Assembly (NCBI RefSeq): GCF_900156825.1
Contig: NZ_FTOV01000001.1
Span: 1 to 64,000 of the forward strand
DNA: 64,000 bases
From: Chryseobacterium gambrini
GTDB lineage: Bacteria > Bacteroidota > Bacteroidia > Flavobacteriales > Weeksellaceae
Reading direction: 5' to 3'
The translations under genes were made by a program, and so were the position numbers. Shown piece by piece: positions 19,278 to 28,238 of this stretch. The notes below the pieces were generated by a model. The model was not told the DNA's origin, made no database searches, and saw only the letters and a program-made list of their open reading frames with translations. Within the stretch, counting starts at the first letter, position 1, and each line of letters starts with the position of its first letter.

Positions 19278-20039
19278 ATGTTCCCAACCTACCACATCGC
19301 CATCCTTGAAGACAACCCCAAACAACTGGAAAAACTGGAGCTGTATCTTCAGCATATTCCCAATGTTCAGATTGTTTTAAAAAGCAGCAGTTCAGATCAT
19401 TTCTTTGAGGAACTGAAAACGGTAAAACCGGATATTTTGCTGGCGGATCTGGATCTGGGCAGCGACAGCATGACGGGAATGGAAGTGGCGCAGGAAATCG
19501 GGATTCCCGTTTTCTTTGCAAGTTTCAATACCAGAGAATACATCAAAGATATTGAGAATCTGAAGCGCGATTCCGGGATTTGTGTAGATCATATTACCAA
19601 GCCTTTTACGGAAGAAAAATTTGTTAAAAGTTTTAAAAGGTTCTTACAGGAAATGTATTTGTTTTCTAGTCTTCAGTACGTTTATCTGGATTTTAATAAA
19701 ACAAAAAGAAACAGGATTCTGATTGATGATATCGTCTATTTAAGCGCAGATAAGTCTTCCGGCTCCGAATCCAACAACAAGCAGATTCATTTCATTAACC
19801 GGAAAACGGAGAATCTTATTGATTTTTCCTTTTCGAAAATGGAAGATAAAGGACTGATGAAAAGTCAGTTTATAACGATTCATAAATCTTTCAGAGTCAA
19901 TAAGAAATACATTCAGTGTTATCATAAAAAAGATGAACACGTAGAAATCATTGTATTTGATGAAAAAAACAAGACAAAATGTCATTATCTGCCTGTGTCA
20001 GAAAATTATCAGAATGACATAAAAAAACTTTTGGGCTAA
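19278..20039 (+). CDS. LytTR-family response regulator
   Basis: The 253-aa protein has a receiver domain (residues 3-120) with acidic pair E11/D12, phospho-acceptor D57 (ILLADLDLG) and the conserved K in HITKPFTEEKF. A LytTR DNA-binding domain follows (about 130-250), with RILIDDIVYLSA and FITIHKSFRVNKKYI. Such regulators bind repeated sites upstream of targets when phosphorylated. No sensor kinase is next to it. Its start is only 3 nt after mcrC, so it is probably on the mcrBC transcript, though it may be an older chromosomal gene that the restriction genes came to sit beside. A strong terminator follows. Confidence 0.9.
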   Translation: MFPTYHIAILEDNPKQLEKLELYLQHIPNVQIVLKSSSSDHFFEELKTVKPDILLADLDLGSDSMTGMEVAQEIGIPVFFASFNTREYIKDIENLKRDSGICVDHITKPFTEEKFVKSFKRFLQEMYLFSSLQYVYLDFNKTKRNRILIDDIVYLSADKSSGSESNNKQIHFINRKTENLIDFSFSKMEDKGLMKSQFITIHKSFRVNKKYIQCYHKKDEHVEIIVFDEKNKTKCHYLPVSENYQNDIKKLLG

Positions 20040-20073
20040 CGGCTCTTATTCCTCAAAAAAAAGCTTTTGTTCC

Positions 20074-20111
20074 TGCGTTTCCGGTTATGTTTTCCGGAAA
20101 CGCATTTTTTT
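20074..20111 (+). terminator. Rho-independent terminator after LytTR gene
   Basis: An 11-bp stem tgcgtttccgg / ccggaaacgca (20074-20084 and 20094-20104) with a 9-nt loop is followed by seven T. It ends the upstream operon. It also contains the ATG at 20087, which argues against that codon as start of the viperin gene. Confidence 0.88.
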
Positions 20112-20170
20112 GTTTTCCGGATGTTTTTTTGTTGGTACTCCTGTACAATAAACAATTATTAAAACAAACA

Positions 20171-21046
20171 ATGGAAACATCTTTTGAAGGAATAATTCCT
20201 TCCGTTAATTATCATCTCTGGGAACCCTGTAATATGAAATGCAGGTTCTGCTTTGCAACATTTCAGGAGGCTAAAAAAATACTTCCTAAAGGACATTTGC
20301 CTAAAGAACAATCTCTGGAACTGATAAAGCAGATTGCCGGAATGGGCTTTAAAAAAATAACCTTTGCAGGAGGGGAGCCTACAATATGTCCATGGATTTC
20401 AGATCTTATTGCCGCTGCAAAAGAATCAGGAATGACTACAATGCTGGTGACCAACGGAACCAAGCTGAATGAAACGTTTTTTAAGAAAAACCAGAAGAAT
20501 CTGGACTGGATCATCCTAAGTATTGACAGTCTGAATGATACGACCAATATTAAGTCGGGAAGAGCTTTTAAAGGAAAAGAGCCGTTAACTGCGGAAGCCT
20601 ATAAATTGCTTATAGATGAAATTAAGAGGTATGGTTTTCAATTAAAAATCAACACAGTTGTCCATCACCTGAATTACAATGAATCTTTAATGGATCTGAT
20701 TCTTTATGCTCAGCCAAAACGCTGGAAGGTATTTCAGGTTCTGCCGATGAAAGGGGAGAATGATGAACACATTGAAGAATTTATTATCAGTCAACAACAG
20801 TTCGATCATTTTATAGCGAACCATCAATTTTTGAAAGATCATGAAATATTGGTTTCTGAAGATAATTCTGAAATGAAAGACAGCTATGTAATGATAGATC
20901 CTGCTGGAAGGTTTTTTACCAATAAAGAAGGCTTTCAGGAATACAGCAGACCAATATTGGAAGCAGGGGCTAAAAAAGCTTATGATGAGATGGATTACAG
21001 CTATAGAAACTTTTTAGACAGAGGGGGTTTATATCAATGGGATTAA
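20171..21046 (+). CDS. Prokaryotic viperin (pVip), radical SAM antiviral enzyme
   Basis: The 291-aa protein matches viperin along its length. The radical SAM cluster motif CNMKCRFC places cysteines at residues 20, 24 and 27 (CX3CX2C, following SVNYHLWEP). The SAM-binding GGEP is at 67-70. Viperin-specific blocks follow: RWKVFQVLPMKGEND, then MKDSYVMIDPAGRFF and the C-terminal FLDRGGLYQWD, which parallel RWKVFQCLLIEGEN, MKDSYLILDEYMRF and FLKRGGKYIW of the animal enzyme. Viperins convert a nucleoside triphosphate to its 3'-deoxy-3',4'-didehydro form, a chain terminator of viral RNA polymerases. The start at 20171 is chosen because the earlier ATG (20087) lies in a terminator. The kinase gene follows 14 nt later. 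The substrate base (CTP, GTP or UTP) cannot be told from the sequence. Confidence 0.93.
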   Translation: METSFEGIIPSVNYHLWEPCNMKCRFCFATFQEAKKILPKGHLPKEQSLELIKQIAGMGFKKITFAGGEPTICPWISDLIAAAKESGMTTMLVTNGTKLNETFFKKNQKNLDWIILSIDSLNDTTNIKSGRAFKGKEPLTAEAYKLLIDEIKRYGFQLKINTVVHHLNYNESLMDLILYAQPKRWKVFQVLPMKGENDEHIEEFIISQQQFDHFIANHQFLKDHEILVSEDNSEMKDSYVMIDPAGRFFTNKEGFQEYSRPILEAGAKKAYDEMDYSYRNFLDRGGLYQWD

Positions 21047-21060
21047 TATTTAAAAATTAT

Positions 21061-21579
21061 ATGAAAACAAAAATTACATTATCCGGTGAAGTGGCTTCCG
21101 GGAAAAGTACAGTAGGAAAATTACTGGCAGAACAATTAGGGTATCAGTTTATTTCTTTAGGAAATTTAATCCGGAAGAGAGCAGAAAATGAAGGAATAAG
21201 TATTGTTGAATTTCAGCGAAGATGTACTGAAAATCCGGAAACAGATAAAGAAATTGACAGGGAATTTGCTGATGAATGCAATAAAAAAGAACATTTAATT
21301 ATTGATTATCGTTTAGGATTTAAATTTATAAGCAATGCCTTTCATGTATTTCTTAAAATCTCTGAGGAAGATGCGTCAGAAAGACTCAGAAAATCTGAAA
21401 GAGGTGATGAATCTTCAAAAACGATTCCTGAAAGAAACAATGCCTTTAAGAAACAATTTAAAAATGCGTATGATATAGATTATACTTTAGAATCACACTA
21501 TGATCTGGTCGTGAATATCAACAACCAAATAACGCCTCAGGAAATTGTAGATATTATTTTGTCTGAGATCAAAAGTTAA
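21061..21579 (+). CDS. Cytidylate-kinase-like nucleotide kinase paired with viperin
   Basis: The 172-aa protein opens MKTKITLSGEVASGKSTVGK with a P-loop (GEVASGKST, residues 9-17), as in (d)CMP and adenylate-type kinases. It continues with FISLGNLIRKRAENEG, like the NMP-binding region of cytidylate-kinase-like proteins, and a DYRLGFKF segment, and the lid-like arginines in ASERLRKSERGDE. It could phosphorylate nucleoside monophosphates and so supply the viperin substrate or recharge its product. An alternative ATG at 21037 would overlap the viperin gene by 10 nt. The two genes form a unit ended by a strong terminator. Confidence is high for a P-loop NMP kinase and lower for the exact base. 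Confidence 0.85.
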   Translation: MKTKITLSGEVASGKSTVGKLLAEQLGYQFISLGNLIRKRAENEGISIVEFQRRCTENPETDKEIDREFADECNKKEHLIIDYRLGFKFISNAFHVFLKISEEDASERLRKSERGDESSKTIPERNNAFKKQFKNAYDIDYTLESHYDLVVNINNQITPQEIVDIILSEIKS

Positions 21580-21598
21580 TTGCTGAGTAATTAATAAC

Positions 21599-21640
21599 GC
21601 TGTCCCAAAAGTCAGATTGACTTTTGGGACAGCAGCTTTT
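21599..21640 (+). terminator. Terminator of the viperin-kinase operon
   Basis: A perfect 16-bp stem (21599-21614 with 21618-21633; arms gctgtcccaaaagtca and tgacttttgggacagc) with a 3-nt loop is followed by agctttt. It separates the plus-strand operon from the convergent gene at 21665. Confidence 0.85.
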
Positions 21641-21664
21641 ATACTTTCATTGTAAAAATGATCC

Positions 21665-22021
<357 letters not shown>

Positions 22022-22192
22022 TTAATTTAATTAATCATACAAATGTAAATTAATATGAGATTTTACAGAGGATTCTTTATAATTATTTAGAATAAATCTG
22101 CTAAGGATATTTTTTATTCAATAAGTGTTGAAATATTTTGCAGATCTAATGTTTTTTTATATTTTTATCTCTCAAACTATAAAAAATATATC

Positions 22193-22399
22193 ATGAAAAA
22201 TCTAAAAAAGGTTTCTAGAAATGCGATGAAATCTATTCAGGGAGGTATCATTAAAGGTATGGTAAGATGTAAAGATCCAAATACATGCGTTGTTCAATGG
22301 GGATGGGGTGGAGGATCATCAAGTAACTGCGGTACTTTTGATATTATTTGTGGAGAAGCTCCTCCGCAGGATCCTTGCGAATATACTTTATGTGTATAA
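22193..22399 (+). CDS. Bacteriocin-like GG-leader peptide
   Basis: This 68-aa peptide starts MKNLKKVSRNAMKSIQGG, a double-glycine leader of the Chryseobacterium 'bacteriocin-like' type. After the GG come a glycine-rich stretch (WGWGGGSSSNCG) and six cysteines in all. Leaders of this type are normally cut by a C39 peptidase during export, but no such transporter is in the window. Role of the mature peptide is unknown. It ends in a terminator at 22413. Confidence 0.85.
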   Translation: MKNLKKVSRNAMKSIQGGIIKGMVRCKDPNTCVVQWGWGGGSSSNCGTFDIICGEAPPQDPCEYTLCV

Positions 22400-22412
22400 A
22401 AAATATTTAAAG

Positions 22413-22436
22413 GAGTGTTTATTAACACTCTTTTTT
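22413..22436 (+). terminator. Terminator after GG-leader peptide gene
   Basis: Stem gagtgtt / aacactc (22413-22419 with 22424-22430), 4-nt loop, then six T. It overlaps no gene; the DUF1294 start is 16 nt further on. Confidence 0.82.
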
Positions 22437-22451
22437 ATTTTAGATTTGCCA

Positions 22452-22709
22452 ATGTTTTATTTTTTAACAGCCATCAATCTTTTTACCTTTATTATTTATG
22501 GAGCCGACAAGAGAAAAGCAGAAAAGCACCGGCGGAGAATTTCTGAAAATACGCTTTTGGCGGTTTCTTTTTTGGGTGGAACTATCGGAGCTTTACTGGC
22601 AATGATCTTCTTCAGACATAAAATTTCCAAGACTTCCTTTTTATTAAAATTTGGACTCATTGTTTTATTACAGGCTGTTTTCATTTACCTTTTTGAAAAT
22701 ACTTTCTAA
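22452..22709 (+). CDS. DUF1294 small membrane protein
   Basis: The chosen ATG (22452) gives an 85-aa protein MFYFLTAINLFTFIIYGADKR, the normal start of DUF1294; the longer frame from 22290 runs through the peptide gene and its terminator and is rejected. It has three hydrophobic segments (about 3-16, 33-50, 62-82) and the family motifs YGADKRKAEKHRRRISE, FLGGTIGALLAM and RHKISKTSF. It is an inner-membrane protein of unknown role. Confidence 0.87.
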   Translation: MFYFLTAINLFTFIIYGADKRKAEKHRRRISENTLLAVSFLGGTIGALLAMIFFRHKISKTSFLLKFGLIVLLQAVFIYLFENTF

Positions 22710-23080
22710 AATGGAAAAACTATACAGATTTTATGACTAATATATTAATCCCTAATAAATATTTTGTGATCATATTATACGTGTAAAGTAGACAGTTCAC
22801 TTTTTAGTCCGAATCCTTTTTTTGATAAGTAAATTTTAAAAGTTCATATATTCACCCCACAAATAAATCATTTCACAACATTTTTCTTATTTAAATTACA
22901 GAAACAATATTTTTGCTCAATAGATATGGAAAAAAAGAATAAAAGAAGAATATTTATTTTAGGAGCAGATTGATTTCTGTTACAATATTTAAATTTCGAT
23001 GTTCATTCCATTTCAGAAGAACTTTTGCAATAAAATTACTAATAAAGAAATAACATTAGCTTAAGATAATATCATATCAT
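22710..23080. other. Intergenic region, no feature recognised
   Basis: This AT-rich stretch of about 370 bp holds only very short open frames (for example a 15-codon one at 22926). It presumably contains the promoter of the tannase-like gene, but I see no clear consensus box. Confidence 0.5.
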
Positions 23081-24607
23081 ATGAAAAATACGATAGTTGG
23101 TCTTTTCTGTTTTATATCGCTATTCTCTTGCGCACAAGAAAGGAAAGCCGGTTCGGGCTTAAATTTTAACCCCGACAAATACGAGATTCAAATTCTTACT
23201 TACAATGGTAAAGAAATCCGCGTAAGAGCTTTTGAGAAAATTGTTTATGTGGAAAAACCTGTAGACACAACCTATCAGGTTCTTAATTTTTATGTTCCTG
23301 AAGAATATTACAGAAATAAAAGTATTAATGGATACAATGCCCAAAATGCCCCTATATTTTTCCCTAACCAAGTAGGTGGTTATATGCCTGCTGAACCCGG
23401 ATCTACAAAGTTAAACAATTTTAGACCTCCGATTAATGGCGGTGTGGTAAAAGATAATAACCAACAAAGACCACAAGGCGGGTTGGAAGACAAAAAAGAA
23501 AATACCATCTTAAAGGCCTTGTCTCATGGTTATGTAGTAGCTTCTGCGGGAGCAAGAGGGCGCACGAATAAAAATAAAGATGGCAAATACTATGGGAAAG
23601 CACCTGCCGGGCTGGTCGATTTAAAGGCTGCCATTCGTTATCTTAAACTAAACGACCGCGAAATGCCGGGCAATGCCGACAAAATTATTTCCAATGGAAC
23701 CAGTGCTGGTGGTGCCATGTCAGCTTTATTGGGAGCTACCGGAGATAACCCTGATTATTTGCCTTATCTGAAAGAAATAGGAGCAGCAGAGACCAGCGAT
23801 GCTATTTATGCCTCCTCTGATTACTGCCCAATTACCAATTTGGATCACGCAGACGCTGCTTATGAATGGCAGTTTTTCGGGGTAAATGATTACAAAAAAG
23901 GAGGGCTCTTTGGACCTCAAGCCGATACAGCTACAGAAACTTTAAATGAAAGGCAACAGAAAGTCTCATTGGAGTTAAAAAACACATTTCCTGCCTATAT
24001 CAATTCTCTAAAACTTAAAGATGAAAAGGGAAACCTCCTCACATTAGATAATAGTGGAAATGGTTCTTTCAAAGAGTTTTTGAAGGCAAAAGTAATTGTA
24101 TCAGCCAATGTCGCATTAAAGGCAGGAACTGATCTTTCCGAAAGACCCTTTCTTATCATAAAAAACGGAATAGTAACAGACATTAATTGGGATGAGTATA
24201 TACGCTATATGCAAAGACAAAAAACACCACCTGCTTTTGATGCGCTGGATTTATCAGCAGCAGAAAATACAGAGTTTGGAACAGAAAGTTTTGATGCAAA
24301 ACATTTTACTGAATATAGCTTAAAAAATACTACAGTAAGTAATGCAGTGATAGCGGATAAACAAATTGTAAAAATGATGAATCCTATGAATTATATCGGA
24401 GATGCTCATACAAAAACAGCAAAATATTGGAGAATTCGTCACGGTTCAAAAGATAAAGATACTGGTTTGGCGATTTCTGCTATTTTAGCTGTGAGACTTG
24501 CAAACCAATGCTATCATGTAGATTATGCATTGCCTTGGGACAAACATCATAGTGGAGATTACGATTTGGACGAGCTTTTCCATTGGATAGATCAGATTTC
24601 CAAATAA
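23081..24607 (+). CDS. Tannase (subtype B-like) alpha/beta-hydrolase lipoprotein
   Basis: The 508-aa protein starts MKNTIVGLFCFISLFSCAQE, a lipoprotein signal with lipobox LFSC, so it is anchored in a membrane. The nucleophile motif is GTSAGG near residues 206-211 (S208), and the C-terminus KHHSGDYDLDELFHW carries a likely catalytic histidine and acid. GRTNKNKDGKYYGKAPAG and HADAAYEWQFFG resemble tannase-family esterases that split gallate esters and depsides; other feruloyl-like aromatic esters are possible substrates. It is a single gene with its own terminator, not in a sugar-use cluster. Assignment to the esterase superfamily is firm, the substrate is inferred. Confidence 0.82.
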   Translation: MKNTIVGLFCFISLFSCAQERKAGSGLNFNPDKYEIQILTYNGKEIRVRAFEKIVYVEKPVDTTYQVLNFYVPEEYYRNKSINGYNAQNAPIFFPNQVGGYMPAEPGSTKLNNFRPPINGGVVKDNNQQRPQGGLEDKKENTILKALSHGYVVASAGARGRTNKNKDGKYYGKAPAGLVDLKAAIRYLKLNDREMPGNADKIISNGTSAGGAMSALLGATGDNPDYLPYLKEIGAAETSDAIYASSDYCPITNLDHADAAYEWQFFGVNDYKKGGLFGPQADTATETLNERQQKVSLELKNTFPAYINSLKLKDEKGNLLTLDNSGNGSFKEFLKAKVIVSANVALKAGTDLSERPFLIIKNGIVTDINWDEYIRYMQRQKTPPAFDALDLSAAENTEFGTESFDAKHFTEYSLKNTTVSNAVIADKQIVKMMNPMNYIGDAHTKTAKYWRIRHGSKDKDTGLAISAILAVRLANQCYHVDYALPWDKHHSGDYDLDELFHWIDQISK

Positions 24608-24659
24608 AAAATAGGTAGAATTTTAAGCTCTTTTGATTATGAGTAGCAATTCGTTTATT

Positions 24660-24707
24660 TCTTCGGAAAGTATTATTAAAGATATTTATTTTCCGAAGAT
24701 TTTTTTA
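24660..24707 (+). terminator. Terminator after tannase-like gene
   Basis: Arms tcttcggaaa (24660-24669) and tttccgaaga (24690-24699) form a 10-bp stem with a 20-nt loop, followed by a T run. Confidence 0.75.
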
Positions 24708-24814
24708 TTAAATTCTAAAAAGTACTCATTTATTTCACTAACTTTCAAATACTGCGAAACGAAAACCCGCAAATTATTTCTTCATTTTTTTTCCAAGTAT
24801 TTAGCGATAACGAA

Positions 24815-25165
24815 TCATCTATGATTTGTTTTCTTTTCGGCTACATAATGTCCCCATTTATTAATAACATCCAAAGCAGGAATAAACGTTCTGCCAAATT
24901 GAGTCAGACTGTAGAATACTTTTACTGGAGCTTTATCTCCATCTACAGTTCTGGATATTAAACCGTCTGATTCTAAATTTTTTAACTGTAAACTGAGTGT
25001 CATCTCTGTAATTACTTCAATTTCTTTTCTCAGTTCATTAAAACGTTTATCTCCGTCTTTAAGATGATATAAGATAACAGCTTTCCATTTTCCACCGACT
25101 AAATCCATTGCGAGACTTATTGTACAAGGATAATATTTTCCTTCAACTTCTATGTTTTTTCCCAT
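24815..25165 (-). CDS. HxlR-family transcriptional regulator
   Basis: The 116-aa protein is a winged-helix HxlR regulator: CTISLAMDLVGGKWKAVILY, then RFNELRKEIEVITEMTLSLQLKNLE and a wing GLISR...VFYSLTQFG. The early cysteine (residue 14, YYPC) is the place where many family members sense redox or electrophiles. It is divergent from the SRPBCC gene (258 bp between starts), and such regulators often control the divergent neighbour, so that gene is a likely target. Confidence 0.9.
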   Translation of the reverse strand: MGKNIEVEGKYYPCTISLAMDLVGGKWKAVILYHLKDGDKRFNELRKEIEVITEMTLSLQLKNLESDGLISRTVDGDKAPVKVFYSLTQFGRTFIPALDVINKWGHYVAEKKTNHR

Positions 25166-25422
25166 TGTTTTTACATATCAATTTTGATAGTTCTTGCAAA
25201 AATAAATAACTATTAATAATTTTGCAACTATAATTACTTTAGTTATTTATTAAACAGATGTAATATCAATTTAAAGAGATTCTTTTTATATTAAAAGATA
25301 TTTATAATCGTAAAATTTTTAAATTTTTGCAGGCAGGAATATTTTTCAATACTAATTTTTCCTGTAACGTATTTATATTAAAAACAACTCTAAGAATGCT
25401 TACTCAATATAAATCATGTAAA

Positions 25423-25950
25423 ATGAAACAAAATGCTATAATATGGCCGGAAAAATATACTCCGGGCACAACAGACAATTACTGTTCAAATGAGGTGATC
25501 GTAAAAGATATAACCGCCTCTGAGGTTTGGCCTTACCTTACCAATCCGTTTACTTGGCCAACCTATTACTCCAATTCTTCAGATATTGAATTTTTAAAAG
25601 CTGGCGATAATGAATTGTATCATGATGTACGATTCCGATTCAAGACTTTTGGTTTTCCGATAGAGGCTCAAGTTACCGAGTTTGTGCCTCCTTCAGAAAA
25701 TGAACCTGCAAGACTTGCTTGGCATGGTTGGGCAGAAGGTGATGAAGAGGCTCGGTTGGACGTAATCCACGCATGGCTTATAGAAGATCTACCGGGTAAC
25801 AGAGTACGTATTCTCACCCAAGAGAGTCAAATTGGCAAACCTGCGCAGCAATTGGCTAAACAAAAACCTAACCCAATGATAAATGGTCATCAGGAATGGC
25901 TTGAAGGCTTGATAGACGCTATCATTAAATCAAACGATACACGACTTTAG
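25423..25950 (+). CDS. SRPBCC (START/Bet v1-like) domain protein
   Basis: The 175-aa protein from the ATG at 25423 begins MKQNAIIWPEKYTPGTTDNY. Motifs ITASEVWPYLTNPFTWPTYY, FRFKTFGFPIEAQVTEF and ARLDVIHAWLIEDL fit the SRPBCC hydrophobic-ligand fold (polyketide-cyclase-like). Upstream in-frame ATGs at 25327 and 25396 lack support. The ligand is unknown. It is divergent from the HxlR gene. Confidence 0.8.
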   Translation: MKQNAIIWPEKYTPGTTDNYCSNEVIVKDITASEVWPYLTNPFTWPTYYSNSSDIEFLKAGDNELYHDVRFRFKTFGFPIEAQVTEFVPPSENEPARLAWHGWAEGDEEARLDVIHAWLIEDLPGNRVRILTQESQIGKPAQQLAKQKPNPMINGHQEWLEGLIDAIIKSNDTRL

Positions 25951-26107
25951 TGTAAATATTTAAATCCTCTATGCTTACAGAATTTCTTTGAGCAAATATA
26001 TTTGTGCACAACCACAAAACTTGACATAATATTTCTAATTATGAGGATTTTTTTAGATGCTAATATTTAAATTCCTCATTATGAATTTGTTAATTAACAA
26101 AAGTTAT

Positions 26108-26141
26108 TGATGCATATTTCATTAAAAATCACTATTTTTGC
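26108..26141 (+). promoter_or_regulatory. Bacteroidota-type promoter of typA
   Basis: TATTTTTG at 26134-26141 is an exact TAnnTTTG -7 box, with TTG at 26108-26110 as -33 element, 23 nt upstream. The start codon is 17 nt downstream. Confidence 0.65.
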
Positions 26142-26158
26142 ACCCGTAAAAATCTTAT

Positions 26159-27964
26159 ATGCAAAACATTAGAAATATTGCGATTATCGCACACGTTGAC
26201 CACGGTAAGACTACTCTGGTCGACAAGATCATCCACGCTACCAACATTTTCAGAGAAAATCAGGAGAGTGGGGAGTTAATTATGGATAACAACGATCTTG
26301 AAAGAGAAAGAGGGATCACCATCTTATCCAAGAATATTTCTGTTACTTATAAAGACACGAAAATTAACGTAATTGATACACCGGGTCACGCCGATTTCGG
26401 AGGAGAGGTAGAAAGAGTACTGAAAATGGCAGACGGGGTAATTTTGTTGGTGGATGCGTTCGAAGGACCGATGCCACAGACAAGATTCGTACTTCAGAAA
26501 GCTTTGGAGCTTGGTTTAAGACCTTTGGTGGTAATCAATAAAGTAGATAAGCCAAACTGCCGTCCGGATGAGGTTCACGATCAGGTATTCGATCTTTTCT
26601 TCAATCTGGATGCTACTGAAGAGCAATTGGATTTCCCAACGTTCTACGGTTCTTCTAAACAGGGATGGTTCAACACTTCATTAGAGCAGACGGAAGATAT
26701 TTTACCATTACTGGATGGTATTTTACAGTATGTTCCTGCACCGAAAGTTACAGAAGGTAACCTTCAGATGCAGATCACTTCTCTGGATTATTCTTCTTTC
26801 TTAGGAAGAATCGCAATCGGAAAAGTAACGAGAGGAGAAATTAAAGAATCTCAGTGGATCGGTCTTGCACAGGCAGACGGAAAAGTAGCTAAAGGAAAAG
26901 TAAAAGAACTATACGTTTTCGAAGGTTTAGGAAAGAAAAAAGTAACTGAAGTTCAGGCAGGAGATATCTGTGCTGTGGTAGGTTTCGACGCTTTCCAGAT
27001 CGGAGATTCTTTCGTAGATCTTGAAAATCCTGAACCATTGGAAAGAACGGCAATTGACGAGCCTACGCTGAACATGACGTTCTCCATCAACAATTCACCT
27101 TTCTTCGGGAAAGACGGTAAATATGTAACGTCTAACCACTTAAAAGAAAGATTAACCAAAGAATTAGAGAAAAACTTAGCATTAAGAGTTCAGCAGACCG
27201 ATGATGCCAACACGTTCTTAGTATTCGGTAGAGGTATTCTTCACTTGTCAGTTCTTATTGAAACCATGAGAAGAGAAGGATATGAAATGACGATCGGTCA
27301 GCCACAGGTAATCCTTAAAGAAGTAGACGGTGTAAACTGTGAGCCTTACGAATCTTTGGTAGTAGACGTTCCTGAAGAATATGCTTCAAGAGTAATCGAC
27401 CTTGCTACCCAGAGAAAAGGAGACCTTCACATCATGGAAACCAAAGGGGAGATGCAGCATATGGAATTCGAAATTCCTTCAAGAGGTTTGATCGGATTGC
27501 GTTCTCAGATGTTAACAGCGACGGCGGGAGAAGCGATCATGGCACACCGTTTCACAGAATACAAGCCTTTCAAAGGCGCTATTCCGGGAAGAAACAACGG
27601 GGTGTTGATCAGCAAAACGCAAGGTCCGGCAACAGAATATTCCATCAACAAACTACAGGACAGAGGCAAGTTCTTCGTAGATCCGGGAGAGGAAATCTAC
27701 GCAGGAATGATCATCGGTGAACAGAACAAACCGGGTGACCTTGTGGTAAACATCGTGGAAGCAAAGCAGTTAAACAACATGAGAGCAGCAGGTAAAGATA
27801 AAGATACAGGAGTTGCTCCGAAAATCTTATTCTCTCTTGAAGAATGTATGGAATATATTCAGGGTGATGAAGCCATTGAAGTAACGCCAAACTTCATCCG
27901 TATGAGAAAAAAATTACTTTCTGAAGAAGACAGAAAAAAAGTGGAAAGAGCAGCTAAAGCTTAA
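26159..27964 (+). CDS. typA: Ribosome-associated GTPase TypA/BipA
   Basis: The 601-aa protein is a translational GTPase that binds the ribosome under stress and aids 50S assembly. G1 is AHVDHGKTT (residues 11-19), G2 RERGITI, G3 DTPGHADF and G4 NKVD. The C-terminal half carries the BipA-specific EIPSRGLIGLRSQMLTATAG and KFFVDPGEEIYAGMIIGEQ. Length is the normal 600 aa. It is a single gene with promoter and terminator. Codon use is strongly biased, as for highly expressed genes. Confidence 0.97.
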   Translation: MQNIRNIAIIAHVDHGKTTLVDKIIHATNIFRENQESGELIMDNNDLERERGITILSKNISVTYKDTKINVIDTPGHADFGGEVERVLKMADGVILLVDAFEGPMPQTRFVLQKALELGLRPLVVINKVDKPNCRPDEVHDQVFDLFFNLDATEEQLDFPTFYGSSKQGWFNTSLEQTEDILPLLDGILQYVPAPKVTEGNLQMQITSLDYSSFLGRIAIGKVTRGEIKESQWIGLAQADGKVAKGKVKELYVFEGLGKKKVTEVQAGDICAVVGFDAFQIGDSFVDLENPEPLERTAIDEPTLNMTFSINNSPFFGKDGKYVTSNHLKERLTKELEKNLALRVQQTDDANTFLVFGRGILHLSVLIETMRREGYEMTIGQPQVILKEVDGVNCEPYESLVVDVPEEYASRVIDLATQRKGDLHIMETKGEMQHMEFEIPSRGLIGLRSQMLTATAGEAIMAHRFTEYKPFKGAIPGRNNGVLISKTQGPATEYSINKLQDRGKFFVDPGEEIYAGMIIGEQNKPGDLVVNIVEAKQLNNMRAAGKDKDTGVAPKILFSLEECMEYIQGDEAIEVTPNFIRMRKKLLSEEDRKKVERAAKA

Positions 27965-27983
27965 TTCAGTTTTTATAATAACA

Positions 27984-28010
27984 AAGCTCCGATTTTTCGG
28001 GGCTTTTTTT
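27984..28010 (+). terminator. Terminator of typA
   Basis: Stem agctccg / cggggct (27985-27991 with 27998-28004; one G-U pair) and loop attttt, followed by seven T. Confidence 0.85.
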
Positions 28011-28052
28011 GTTTTAAATTTACTAATTTAGCATAAGCAAAATAGTAAGAAC

Positions 28053-28238
28053 ATGACAATTACTAAAGAAAAACTCCATAGACAGATTGATGAATTTCCG
28101 GATGAGATCAGTATTGATGAAGTAATAGAAAGATTAATTATGATCGAAAAACTGGAGATCAGAAAAAAAGAATCTGAAGATAATGAAACCATTAGTGAGG
28201 ATGAGCTTAAAAATGAAATAGACAAATGGTTCAGATAA
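28053..28238 (+). CDS. Antitoxin of a ParDE/RelBE-like pair
   Basis: This 61-aa acidic, helical peptide (IDEFPDEISIDEVIERLIMI) has no DNA-binding motif I can name, but its size, charge and position fit the antitoxin of a type II module. It overlaps the toxin gene by 13 nt (28226-28238), which supports coupled translation and a tight stoichiometry. Confidence 0.78.
   Translation: MTITKEKLHRQIDEFPDEISIDEVIERLIMIEKLEIRKKESEDNETISEDELKNEIDKWFR

Noticed and set aside
20087..20170. Longer N-terminus for viperin
   Set aside because: The ATG at 20087 is in the loop of a terminator hairpin; viperin homology begins near METSFEG.
22290..22451. N-terminal extension of DUF1294
   Set aside because: It overlaps the peptide gene and its terminator, and DUF1294 starts at MFYFLTAIN.
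22926..22973. 15-codon frame MEKKNKRRIFILGAD
   Set aside because: Too short, no leader motif, no partner; could be chance in AT-rich DNA.
24633..24824. 63-codon frame after tannase gene
   Set aside because: It runs through the terminator hairpin at 24660-24707.
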